DNA from: Nitrospinaceae bacterium
Lineage (GTDB): Bacteria > Nitrospinota > Nitrospinia > Nitrospinales > VA-1
Length of the DNA stretch: 9,046 nucleotides
NCBI GenBank assembly: GCA_029261435.1
Contig: JAJDBI010000186.1
Location: 1 to 9,046 of the forward strand
Reading direction: 5' to 3'
Shown: in pieces, positions 1 through 7,220 of the stretch
Layout of the letters: each line of letters begins with the position of its first letter
Numbering within the stretch: position 1 is the stretch's first letter
Made by a program: the position numbers and the translations under genes
The notes under the pieces: model-generated
What the model saw: the letters and a program-made list of their open reading frames with translations, nothing else
The model's database searches: none
What the model was told of the DNA's origin: nothing

Positions 1-665
1 GGTTTAAGATCGCAGACGTATCGTTTCGCGGTCATCATTCATTGATGGAAGAACAGCTTCTGGACTGGTTGGGGCCAATTCATGGAGAAAATTTATTCAC
101 TTATGATCTTCCTAAAGCTTCAGAAAGACTTGCGGAGCACCCCTGGATTCTTTCCGCATCAGTTCAGCGAAAATTCCCCCAGGAAGTTCAAATCGAATTG
201 ACCGAACGTGTGCCCTATGCCCGGGTCAAGTTCGAAAAAGTATTTTTAATGGATAATTTTGGAGTGATCCTATCTGAAGAAACACCAGAATATAAAGATT
301 TACCGTTGATCGTTCAATCCAATAAAGGAGCAAAGCCCGAAAATTTCTCCGGAGACAAAGTTATCCAAAGCCTCAAGACCATGCATTATTTCAATAAACT
401 TTCTTTTTTTGAAAATAATCCTCTGGATATCGCTGAGCTCAAGGGGGATTCCCGAATCATATTTTTTACTCGTAATCGTGATCTACAAATTCAAATGTCC
501 ATGGAAGCGTTAAAAGAAGGATTTAAAAAATTCATGATCGTTCTCGACACTCTCGAGGGTGAAGGCATGAAGATCCAGATGATCGATTTATCGTTCAAGG
601 ACCAGGTTGTGGTTCGGGATCGAGTTTCGATCAACTCAACATCCATGAAGCGACAAACCAACTAG
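1..665 (+). CDS. ftsQ: Cell division protein FtsQ, 5'-truncated by the window edge
   Basis: FtsQ is a bitopic inner-membrane divisome protein whose periplasmic part recruits FtsB/FtsL. The reading frame is open from base 3 with no stop, so the gene starts upstream of the window; the cytoplasmic tail and transmembrane helix are missing. The visible part begins in the POTRA domain (KIADVSFRGHHSL, then ENLFTYDL, HPWILSASVQRKFP, ELTERVPYARV), whose spacing is typical of FtsQ/DivIB. The rest matches an FtsQ beta domain in length, ending in a polar tail. A TTG at 42 and ATG at 45 lie inside the POTRA domain and are not plausible starts. The stop (663-665) overlaps the Shine-Dalgarno of ftsA, so the two are cotranscribed. 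Identification rests on the POTRA pattern and on position before ftsA-ftsZ. Confidence 0.9.
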   Translation, partial: FKIADVSFRGHHSLMEEQLLDWLGPIHGENLFTYDLPKASERLAEHPWILSASVQRKFPQEVQIELTERVPYARVKFEKVFLMDNFGVILSEETPEYKDLPLIVQSNKGAKPENFSGDKVIQSLKTMHYFNKLSFFENNPLDIAELKGDSRIIFFTRNRDLQIQMSMEALKEGFKKFMIVLDTLEGEGMKIQMIDLSFKDQVVVRDRVSINSTSMKRQTN

Positions 666-680
666 GAGGAGATGGGACGC

Positions 681-1913
681 ATGGCCAAGAAAAGTGATTA
701 TATAGTCGGACTGGATATTGGAACGACCAAAATCTGTTGCATCATCGGCGAGGTTGTTGATGATGAAAAAATAGATATCATCGGGCTGGGTCAATATCCA
801 TCAAGAGGCTTGCGTAAAGGCGTAGTCGTAAATATCGATAGCACCGTAGAATCCATAAAAAGTGCTGTCGAGGAGGCCGAACTGATGGCCGGATGCGAAA
901 TAGATTCTGTTTTTGTGGGCATTGCAGGAGGACACATCAGCAGCATGAATAGCCACGGAATCATCGCGGTCAAAGGAAAAGAAATCACGCAGAAAGATAT
1001 TGATCGCGTCATTGAAGCCGCCAAAGCCATTGCCATCCCTCTTGACCGGGAAGTCATTCATGTACTTCCCCAGGAATATATTGTCGACAACCAGGATGGA
1101 ATTAAAACTCCTCTGGGAATGGCGGGAGTGAGGCTTGAGGCCAAGGTTCATATTGTCACCGCCGCTGTGACTTCCGCACAAAATATTGTCAAATGCGTCA
1201 ACAAGGCAGGCCTGGGAGTTCAGGACATTGTACTGGAGCAACTTGCTTCCAGCGAATCGGTTCTATCTCAGGATGAAAGAGAACTCGGTGTTGCAATGAT
1301 AGACATAGGTGGTGGGACCTCTGATCTGGCAATTTTTTATCAGGGAGCCATCAAACATACTTCGGTTTTGACGATTGCCGGTGCCCAAATGACAAACGAT
1401 ATCGCTATCGGCCTTCGCACACCAAACAATGAAGCAGAGAAAATCAAACACTCTTATGGATGTGCCTACCCTCCCATGGTTCAGGAAGGGGAAAGTATCG
1501 AAGCACCGAGTGTCGGTGGGCGAGAGCCACGATCCGTTCCACGTCAGATTCTCAGCGAAATTATTGAAGCACGGACACGGGAAATGTTTGAACTACTGGA
1601 TAATGAAATCAGTGAATCCGGATACAGGGAAATCATTTCTTCAGGTATTGTCCTGACAGGAGGAGCCGCAAGCATGCAGGGCATGGCCGAATTGGCTGAA
1701 GATGTCTTTCAGTCTCCAGTCCGCGTGGGAACACCTCTTGGACTCGGAGGGTTGATGGATGTTGTGAACAACCCCATGTATGCCACCTGTACAGGATTAA
1801 TCCAGTATGGCTCAAAAAGGTTTAAATCAGGAACAAATCGAGAACTACAGGGAAGAAACCTGTTCGACAAAATATTTTCACGTATGAAAGATTGGGCAGA
1901 TGAATTTTTTTAA
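681..1913 (+). CDS. ftsA: Cell division protein FtsA
   Basis: FtsA is an actin-like ATPase that tethers FtsZ filaments to the inner membrane and recruits later divisome proteins. With the start at 681 it has 410 residues, normal for the family. Visible elements are phosphate-1 loop (GLDIGTTK, about 10-17), the 1C subdomain (about 85-165), phosphate-2 loop (MIDIGGGTSDLA, about 206-217), adenosine motif (VLTGGAASMQGM, about 324-335), and a C-terminal amphipathic helix (NLFDKIFSRMKDWADEFF) that serves as membrane-targeting sequence. An upstream in-frame ATG at 672 sits only 2 nt after AGGAGG (664-669), which is too close. The ATG at 681 has good spacing and gives the usual MAKK-type start, so it is preferred. 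The gene follows ftsQ by 15 nt and precedes ftsZ by 14 nt. Confidence 0.97.
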   Translation: MAKKSDYIVGLDIGTTKICCIIGEVVDDEKIDIIGLGQYPSRGLRKGVVVNIDSTVESIKSAVEEAELMAGCEIDSVFVGIAGGHISSMNSHGIIAVKGKEITQKDIDRVIEAAKAIAIPLDREVIHVLPQEYIVDNQDGIKTPLGMAGVRLEAKVHIVTAAVTSAQNIVKCVNKAGLGVQDIVLEQLASSESVLSQDERELGVAMIDIGGGTSDLAIFYQGAIKHTSVLTIAGAQMTNDIAIGLRTPNNEAEKIKHSYGCAYPPMVQEGESIEAPSVGGREPRSVPRQILSEIIEARTREMFELLDNEISESGYREIISSGIVLTGGAASMQGMAELAEDVFQSPVRVGTPLGLGGLMDVVNNPMYATCTGLIQYGSKRFKSGTNRELQGRNLFDKIFSRMKDWADEFF

Positions 1914-1927
1914 ATCCGGAGGACACA

Positions 1928-3088
1928 ATGAGTTTAATAGAATTTGACAACGAAAATGATTATTCAGCAACAATCAAGGTCATTGGCGTAGGAGGTGGAG
2001 GAAATAATGCTGTCAACTCCATGGTCCGAGATAATATCCGTGGCGTGGAATTTATTATCGCCAATACAGATCTGCAAACGCTTGAGAAGTCCGAATGCTC
2101 GGGGAAAATTCAAATTGGTGGAGAACTGACCCGCGGACTTGGTGCAGGCTCAAATCCCGAAGTTGGAAGAGATGCCGCAGAAGAGAGCGAAGCAAACATT
2201 CGTGAAATGGTAGAAGGAGCCGATATGGTCTTCATCACCGCTGGAATGGGAGGGGGAACAGGTACCGGGGCAGCTCCGATCATTTCACGTATCGCCAAAG
2301 AAGCAGGTGCCTTAACTGTTGGCGTGGTCACCAAACCATTTGCGTTTGAAGGAAAACGACGGATGAGGCAAGCCGATGAAGGAATAGAGGAACTCAAAAA
2401 TGCGGTTGACACTTTAATTGTCATTCCCAACCAAAAGCTTCTCAGCTATGTCGGCAAACAAACTTCATTCACCGGAGCATTTTCTATGGTGGATGATGTA
2501 TTGAAGCAGGCAGTTTGTAGCATCTCAGACCTGATCGTAATACCCGGCCTCATCAATCTCGACTTCGCCGATGTCAAATGCATTATGGGTAGCATGGGCA
2601 AAGCACTAATGGGTAGCGGAACTGCGACGGGAGAAACACGTGCTGTTGAAGCCGCACAAAAAGCTATCTCAAGTCCTTTACTGGATGAGGCCACCGTTGA
2701 TGGCGCAAAAGGTATTCTGATCAACATCACTGGTGGTGAAGACCTCACCTTGCTGGAAGTCAATGAAGCCTCCATGATGGTTCAGGAAAATGCTCACGAA
2801 GATGCACATATCATTTTTGGAGCGGTGATCGACAAACAAATGGAAGGAGAGATGCGGGTAACCGTCATCGCTACAGGGTTTGAGGAAGCCGTCTCAGCGC
2901 AACCAGAAGAAAGACCTGCGTTGAAACAAGTAGTCGGGGGAGAACCAATATCCGGTGACGACTCAGGCACAACTTCCTATAAACATTTAAAATCTCTGGC
3001 CTCTTCCATCAAGGAAGAAAATCCCGATCCAGGAAGCCTGACTGCAAATTTTGACATCCCAACATTTCTCCGTAAACACGCAGACTGA
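1928..3088 (+). CDS. ftsZ: Cell division protein FtsZ
   Basis: FtsZ is the tubulin-like GTPase that polymerises into the cytokinetic Z-ring. The 386-residue length is normal. It shows the N-terminal nucleotide-binding glycines (VIGVGGGGNNAVNSM, about 18-32), the tubulin signature GGGTGTGAAP (about 108-117), and the T7 synergy loop NLDFAD with N210, D212 and D215 for GTP hydrolysis. A variable linker (about 320-372) follows, then the conserved C-terminal peptide DIPTFLRKHAD (376-386) that binds FtsA and ZipA-like partners. The presence of this peptide together with an FtsA membrane helix indicates a standard FtsA-FtsZ tether. GGAGG at 1918-1922 lies 5 nt before ATG. It is the last gene of the division operon here: the next gene is convergent and no lpxC or other dcw gene follows. 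Confidence 0.99.
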   Translation: MSLIEFDNENDYSATIKVIGVGGGGNNAVNSMVRDNIRGVEFIIANTDLQTLEKSECSGKIQIGGELTRGLGAGSNPEVGRDAAEESEANIREMVEGADMVFITAGMGGGTGTGAAPIISRIAKEAGALTVGVVTKPFAFEGKRRMRQADEGIEELKNAVDTLIVIPNQKLLSYVGKQTSFTGAFSMVDDVLKQAVCSISDLIVIPGLINLDFADVKCIMGSMGKALMGSGTATGETRAVEAAQKAISSPLLDEATVDGAKGILINITGGEDLTLLEVNEASMMVQENAHEDAHIIFGAVIDKQMEGEMRVTVIATGFEEAVSAQPEERPALKQVVGGEPISGDDSGTTSYKHLKSLASSIKEENPDPGSLTANFDIPTFLRKHAD

Positions 3089-3102
3089 CCCATGTTCGAT
3101 AA

Positions 3103-3137
3103 CCGGCGGGCAAATGCCCGCCGGCGGAGAACCTCCG
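3103..3137. terminator. Strong GC hairpin between convergent ftsZ and DUF547 genes
   Basis: A perfect 9-bp stem (CCGGCGGGC at 3103-3111 pairing with GCCCGCCGG at 3116-3124) encloses an AAAT loop, 14 nt after the ftsZ stop. A second short hairpin, CGGAG-AAC-CTCCG (3125-3137), follows directly. No T-tract follows on the plus strand. The only homopolymer is an A-run at 3145-3152, which reads as T on the minus strand but comes before the hairpin in that direction. It is therefore not a textbook intrinsic terminator. It probably marks transcript ends or protects the 3' end of the ftsZ mRNA, and could instead be a dispersed palindromic repeat. Confidence 0.45.
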
Positions 3138-3175
3138 TCTTGCCAAAAAAAATTGACGAAGAAAGATGTCGCAAT

Positions 3176-3958
3176 CTAGCGCCCATTGATCTTCCAGTTA
3201 TAATCCATGTAGGAAATCTTTAACTTTGAATTATTCATAACCTTTTTTTTCTCTGTGGAAACATACTGACTTATATATTTCAAAACTCCTCCCTTGCCTT
3301 CAAAGTCTTCTTTAAACCATTTAAAAATGGATGAGAGGTAAATCCGGTTTTTCATTTCATCCAACCTCATGCCTTTTTCGCGGGATTGTAAAAACTTCTC
3401 CATCTGGTCGTCCAATTGGTCATTCAATTTTTCTACCGTATAAGCTTCCAAACGAAGGTCTGGACAACTCACGGAAGCACAGACGATAGCCACATGAATG
3501 CGAGGTTCATTCATCTTCCTGAGAATTTCGTGCTCGATGTCGTTCAGAGTGCGTTCTTTGCCTCCCACCTTCCCTGCTGGTTGTTTCCAGACAGACGTGA
3601 ATAAACTTCCAGCATCTTTGATACTTTCTATAGGGTAATGATCTGTGATCATTTTCGCAGCCAGAATATTATAAACATTGATCCAAAAGTTCAGCTTGGA
3701 TTTTTCAGACTCCAAACTTTCCAAAGGATAAGAGTTGAGTCTTGAGACCAAGTCAGAGAAAATCGGGTCTTTCTTTAAACTGGGGTAATCAACCGAGTTG
3801 ATTAAAACCCCGTCCACCGTTTTAGGGGCAACATGCTTTTTGACCAGTGTATCCCAATCAGAAAAATCAAAAGCCTCACTATTGGAGCAAACACCGAAAA
3901 CAATAAATACTCCCAAAGCTACAGATTGCAAATGTTGAATAAAACTTTTATTTCTCAT
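3176..3958 (-). CDS. Exported DUF547 domain protein of unknown function
   Basis: The 260-residue protein has a clear Sec signal peptide: basic MRNK, a hydrophobic core at about 12-23, and probable cleavage after SEA (residue 29). It is thus probably periplasmic or secreted. The body matches the DUF547 family: KLNFWINVYNILA (about 88-100), VWKQPAGKVGGKERTLNDIEHEIL (about 123-146), the HVAIVCASVSCPDLR segment with C160 and C165 (about 155-169), and a closing MDYNWKING (about 251-259). DUF547 proteins are widespread in Gram-negative bacteria and have no settled function; some resemble transglutaminase-like folds, which I cannot test here. An AAGGAC Shine-Dalgarno (3968-3973 complement) lies about 8 nt before the ATG. 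It converges on ftsZ and diverges from the HAD gene, so it is probably transcribed alone. Confidence 0.9.
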   Translation of the reverse strand: MRNKSFIQHLQSVALGVFIVFGVCSNSEAFDFSDWDTLVKKHVAPKTVDGVLINSVDYPSLKKDPIFSDLVSRLNSYPLESLESEKSKLNFWINVYNILAAKMITDHYPIESIKDAGSLFTSVWKQPAGKVGGKERTLNDIEHEILRKMNEPRIHVAIVCASVSCPDLRLEAYTVEKLNDQLDDQMEKFLQSREKGMRLDEMKNRIYLSSIFKWFKEDFEGKGGVLKYISQYVSTEKKKVMNNSKLKISYMDYNWKINGR

Positions 3959-3971
3959 GAACCCAAGTCCT

Positions 3972-4000
3972 TTTTCACGAAATAATTTAACAAATATAAT
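3972..4000 (+). promoter_or_regulatory. Candidate promoter for the HAD phosphatase gene
   Basis: A perfect -10 hexamer TATAAT (3995-4000) lies 17 nt after TTTTCA (3972-3977), which matches the -35 consensus at 4 of 6 positions. Transcription would start near 4007 and give a leader of about 115 nt. The element overlaps the start of the DUF547 transcript, so the two divergent promoters could interfere. The AT-rich setting limits confidence. Confidence 0.35.
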
Positions 4001-4010
4001 TTTTTATTTT

Positions 4011-4038
4011 AGTATACTCTCAAAGTAATTCCTTACAA
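4011..4038 (-). promoter_or_regulatory. Candidate promoter for the DUF547 gene
   Basis: Reading the minus strand, TTGTAA (4033-4038) and TATACT (4011-4016) are separated by 16 nt. These match the sigma70 boxes at 4 of 6 and 5 of 6 positions. The predicted start is near 4004, giving a leader of about 45 nt. The surrounding sequence is very AT-rich, so chance matches are likely. Confidence 0.35.
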
Positions 4039-4122
4039 ACTGACCCGCTTTCAAAGCATCCTATTCTTTCAAACTCCAAAAACAATTCATTCAGGATTCA
4101 ACCAGGAATATCACACTCACTT

Positions 4123-4965
4123 ATGAATAAAGAACTTTTATATATTTCCGATCTTGACGGCACCTTGCTGAGACCCGACAGTTCATTTCCCGATGACTAT
4201 AAAAATCGCCTCAACAGGTTGATCGACATGGGGCTGAGCTTCACCATCGCCACAGCCAGAAACTATGATTCTGCGCATCCTATTTTGAAGGGACTAAACC
4301 TGAAACTACCGGTTATTTTATTCAATGGTGTTTACCTTGCCGACTTCAATACCGGAAATATTATGGAACATTCTGACTTCATTAAACAAGAAGTTGTTCA
4401 GAACATGTTGGAACTGGCCTTGCCTCAAGGTATCGATCCTTTCATCTATACATTCGGAGAGAAACACCAACTTTATTATCTGAATGCAACCAATCCCGGA
4501 TCTAAGGCTTATATCAAAAGCCTTGAAGGGGATGGAAGACTTCGCCAGATTTCGCATTTTGATTTTCAGGACACGGAAAAGATTTCGGGGTTTTTGTTGA
4601 TCGACACACACGATCGACTTGAACCCATTTACCAGTCATTGAATGAAAAACATTTTGACCACCTCAATTTATATTTTGCCGAGGATGTGTCTATGAAAGG
4701 TTATTTCTGGCTTCAATCATTCCATCAGGAAGCCAGCAAAGGAAATATGGTGGAGATCCTTGCAAAAAAAATGGAAGTCTCCCTTGAAAACGTTGTCGTG
4801 TTTGGAGATTATTTGAACGATCTTGATATGTTTCGTATCGCTGGCCGCGCTGTTGCCATGGAAAACGCCTTGCCGGAAGTTAAGGATGCCGCTAACGAGA
4901 TCATCGGGAGTAATGCCCAGGGAGCCGTCTTGCAATACCTTGAGTCTATTTGGCTTGAAACTTGA
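4123..4965 (+). CDS. Cof-type HAD-superfamily phosphatase
   Basis: This 280-residue soluble protein is a class IIB (Cof/YbjI-like) haloacid-dehalogenase phosphatase. Such enzymes typically dephosphorylate sugar phosphates or small phosphorylated cofactors in the cytoplasm. All four HAD motifs are visible: motif I SDLDGTLL with nucleophile D10 and general acid D12; motif II TIATAR with T44; motif III K206 in SKGNMVEIL; motif IV GDYLNDLDMF with D229 and D233 for Mg2+. The cap domain occupies roughly 85-190 between motifs II and III. The substrate cannot be read from sequence. No good Shine-Dalgarno is seen; the nearest AGGA (4104-4107) is 15 nt from the ATG. The start is supported by its position just before motif I. 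The parvulin-like gene downstream begins 92 nt later and may have its own promoter. Confidence 0.93.
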   Translation: MNKELLYISDLDGTLLRPDSSFPDDYKNRLNRLIDMGLSFTIATARNYDSAHPILKGLNLKLPVILFNGVYLADFNTGNIMEHSDFIKQEVVQNMLELALPQGIDPFIYTFGEKHQLYYLNATNPGSKAYIKSLEGDGRLRQISHFDFQDTEKISGFLLIDTHDRLEPIYQSLNEKHFDHLNLYFAEDVSMKGYFWLQSFHQEASKGNMVEILAKKMEVSLENVVVFGDYLNDLDMFRIAGRAVAMENALPEVKDAANEIIGSNAQGAVLQYLESIWLET

Positions 4966-4976
4966 TCCTATATAGC

Positions 4977-5005
4977 TTGAAAAATATATCCATTCAAACT
5001 AGACT
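4977..5005 (+). promoter_or_regulatory. Candidate promoter for the parvulin-like gene
   Basis: TTGAAA (4977-4982) and TAGACT (5000-5005) are separated by exactly 17 nt in the gap after the HAD gene. These match sigma70 boxes at 5 of 6 and 4 of 6 positions. The predicted start is near 5012 and would give a leader of about 46 nt to the ATG at 5058. This supports independent transcription and argues against a start at the TTG at 4962. Confidence 0.35.
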
Positions 5006-5057
5006 ATTCTTGCACTGCAACCAATACGAACCCAACATAACCTGTTCACATAAAATC

Positions 5058-5642
5058 ATGTCTGACACCGAGCAACCTAAGGAAGCTGAAAAAACCATTT
5101 ACGAACGAGACAAAACCGCCAAGGAGCCTCAACCTGAAGCGGATAGCCCTAAAGCTCCCATCAAACCCAAACCAAAAATCAAAAAAGCCTTTGTTCCGAC
5201 GAAAAAGACCTTCACCACCGACAAACCCATGGAGCACCGGGTGAGAAACATCCGTATGACTTCTCTGGAATCCGCAAAAATGATCTGGGAAACACTCAAT
5301 GATTATCAGAGTGAATTAGCACAGGAGGAAATGGATGATCCGGACAAACCGTTTCATGACTGGGAGAAGACAGAAAAATTCTTCATCCGCCTCGCCAAAA
5401 AATACAGTGCCTGCATGAGTAAAAATTTGGGAGGATCACTAGGCTGGATTTATCAAGGAATGGATATTGCCCCACAGACCATGGATCAGGAGTTGATCGA
5501 CTATATCTTAAAAGCAGAGAAGTTCAAGATTCAGGAGCCCATCAAAACAAAACTGGGGTTTCATATTGTGATGGTTTGCGAGAGTCAGATTCATACCCCA
5601 CGCGAAAAATTTATTGTGGAAGAAAAACCGCCGCTGTTTTGA
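5058..5642 (+). CDS. Cytoplasmic parvulin-like (PpiC/rotamase) protein with charged N-terminal tail
   Basis: The 194-residue product has a Lys/Pro/Glu-rich, probably disordered tail (1 to about 55), followed by a parvulin-like peptidyl-prolyl isomerase domain (about 58-180). Domain signs are ESAKMIWETL, FFIRLAKKYSACMS (about 108-121), NLGGSLGWIYQGM (about 123-135), and PIKTKLGFHIVMV (about 161-173), in family order and spacing. C119 fits the Pin1 Cys113 position and H169 the second conserved histidine. The first histidine (usually in an xHIL motif) is replaced by N64 in VRNIRM. There is no signal peptide or lipobox, unlike SurA, PpiD or PrsA. The frame opens at a TTG at 4962 overlapping the HAD stop, but the ATG at 5058 is preferred: the upstream residues look non-coding and a candidate promoter lies there. 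No Shine-Dalgarno is evident. It converges on the PIN-aminotransferase gene with 13 nt between stops. Confidence 0.75.
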   Translation: MSDTEQPKEAEKTIYERDKTAKEPQPEADSPKAPIKPKPKIKKAFVPTKKTFTTDKPMEHRVRNIRMTSLESAKMIWETLNDYQSELAQEEMDDPDKPFHDWEKTEKFFIRLAKKYSACMSKNLGGSLGWIYQGMDIAPQTMDQELIDYILKAEKFKIQEPIKTKLGFHIVMVCESQIHTPREKFIVEEKPPLF

Positions 5643-5655
5643 ATTCTTACAGGGT

Positions 5656-7158
5656 TCATTCCCCCAGAAAAAACTGTTGGATCATTGCAACAACATATTC
5701 CTGCTGAGCTCGATTCACTTCATGGGATATCGGTAGCGCCAGAGTCTCCCCTGCGGCTTTTTCAGACTCAGGAAAGTCACCACTTTTATGGCCTAAGTCT
5801 TTGAAGCACTCCTGAAGGTGCAGCGGGATGGGATAATAGATTTCACACCCAATCCGTTTTTCATTAAGAAAAGTTCGAAGTTCATCTCTGCGGATTCCCG
5901 CTCGGATGACATATTGGTTATAAACATGCCGGGGAAACACTTCCGGAGGCAATTGGATAAACGGGGTCATTGCCGAATCTTTAAATAACTGATGGTAAGT
6001 TTGTGCATTTTTCCTGCGCTTTTCGGTCCATTCTTCCAGGAAGTTCAATTTGGCACTCACAACGTCAGCCTGAAGCGCATCCAAACGAAAATTTCCTCCC
6101 ATCACCTTATGGTAATATTTGGGGTCCGAACCATGCACTCTAATAATTTTTAGTTGCTCATAAAGCTCTTTCGAATTAGTGGTCACCAACCCACCATCTC
6201 CAAAACCACCCAGATTTTTTGCGGGAAAAAATGAGAAGCACCCCAGGTCTCCCATCGAACCTGCAGGTTTACCTTTGTACTCAGACCCAATCGCTTGCGC
6301 TGCATCTTCAATCACCGCCAAACCATTTTTTTCAGCTAATTGACGAATCGGGTCCATATCCGCACATTGCCCGTAAAGATGCACGGGGATGATGGCTTTA
6401 GTCTTAGAGGTGATGCAACGTTCAATATGCTCAGGTTTAATATTAAAAGTAATGTCATTGATATCCGCAAAAACCGGTTTGGCCCCGGTACGAACGATAG
6501 AACCCGCTGTCGCAAAAAATGTATAGGGAGAAGTGATCACTTCATCACCTGGACCAATCCCCAAAGCCATCAACGCAATCAATAACGCATCGGTCCCGGA
6601 TGAAACTCCAACGGAATATTTAGTCTGGCAATAATCCGCCATTCTCTCTTCCAGTCGGGAAACCTTGGGCCCAAGGATAAAGTATCCCGACCGAACCGTT
6701 TCGGCCATTTCCTTTTCTACTTCATTTATTATCTGGTGATATGAGGCAGTAATATCCAGCAAACGAACTTCCTGAACAGGCTCAGACGGAGCATCCAGTT
6801 TCACCTGCAACTGCCCTGGGGTCAGAGCATCTACCTTTAATTCGGAAAAGTTTTCAGGAGAAAGCGTGACCACCGCATCTAATCCGCTAGCCTCAACCAG
6901 GCGTGCTGCCAAATCTTTAGCAAACGGTTTTTCAGATCCCAGCGCCTGATTGATGTCATGAGCCGTAGGAGTCAATACAGCCAAACCTTGCAAAAGAGAT
7001 TGAACATCTTGCTCTCCCGCCTCCGCCAAAATAACAGGTATAGAAGTAGATGCCACCCAGCCCTTACAACGCTTCTGACGACACAGATTCAACACTGTCG
7101 AGTCTGCTCTGTTTTTCAATGCCTGAATCAGGCAATCTATATCTAATAGAATCTGCAT
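5656..7158 (-). CDS. PIN-like domain fused to DegT/DnrJ/EryC1/StrS aminotransferase
   Basis: The 500-residue protein has two domains. Residues 1 to about 118 look like a PIN domain (PIN_3-like): MQILLDIDCLIQALKNR with D6 and D8, E46 in PVILAEAG, D82 in KDLAARLVEASGLDAVVTLS, then ENFSELKVDALTPGQL. Residues about 130-500 form a complete PLP-dependent sugar aminotransferase: RLLDITASY, SGYFILGPKV, SSGTDALLIAL (PLP phosphate site), VIEDAAQAIGSEYKG with D285, SFFPAKNLGGFGDGG with Schiff-base K314, GGNFRLDALQADVV, and YYPIPLHLQ. Family members transfer amino groups to keto-sugar nucleotides for surface glycans. The linker (about 119-130, LDAPSEPVQE) is short and the frame unbroken. No Shine-Dalgarno lies near the ATG (AAGG is 13 nt upstream). 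No sugar-pathway genes flank it. An RNase role for the PIN part is unproven. Confidence 0.9.
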   Translation of the reverse strand: MQILLDIDCLIQALKNRADSTVLNLCRQKRCKGWVASTSIPVILAEAGEQDVQSLLQGLAVLTPTAHDINQALGSEKPFAKDLAARLVEASGLDAVVTLSPENFSELKVDALTPGQLQVKLDAPSEPVQEVRLLDITASYHQIINEVEKEMAETVRSGYFILGPKVSRLEERMADYCQTKYSVGVSSGTDALLIALMALGIGPGDEVITSPYTFFATAGSIVRTGAKPVFADINDITFNIKPEHIERCITSKTKAIIPVHLYGQCADMDPIRQLAEKNGLAVIEDAAQAIGSEYKGKPAGSMGDLGCFSFFPAKNLGGFGDGGLVTTNSKELYEQLKIIRVHGSDPKYYHKVMGGNFRLDALQADVVSAKLNFLEEWTEKRRKNAQTYHQLFKDSAMTPFIQLPPEVFPRHVYNQYVIRAGIRRDELRTFLNEKRIGCEIYYPIPLHLQECFKDLGHKSGDFPESEKAAGETLALPISHEVNRAQQEYVVAMIQQFFLGE

Positions 7159-7165
7159 GAATTAA

Positions 7166-7178
7166 TTTAAGCCTTAAA
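7166..7178. repeat. 13-bp palindrome just upstream of the PIN-aminotransferase gene
   Basis: TTTAAG (7166-7171) and CTTAAA (7173-7178) form perfect 6-bp arms around a single C, ending 7 nt upstream of the ATG at 7158. Its position in the leader could suit an operator or a small RNA structure that limits translation. AT-rich palindromes of this size arise by chance, so no function is assigned. Confidence 0.3.
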
Positions 7179-7220
7179 ATTTATTGGAGGATATTACGGC
7201 ATCAGCCTGGAATTCAACTA

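Noticed and set aside
801..1241. Long antisense frame within ftsA (146 residues)
   Set aside because: It is fully inside a certain ftsA gene, with no family resemblance; a shadow frame.
2977..3186. Minus-strand 69-residue frame over the ftsZ 3' end and hairpin
   Set aside because: It lies antisense to the ftsZ C-terminal codons and the GC hairpin, has no recognisable domain or Shine-Dalgarno, and overlaps the end of the DUF547 gene.
4962..5057. N-terminal extension of the parvulin-like gene starting at TTG 4962
   Set aside because: It overlaps the HAD stop codon, lacks a Shine-Dalgarno, contains a promoter-like pair of boxes, and its residues resemble neither a signal peptide nor the family.
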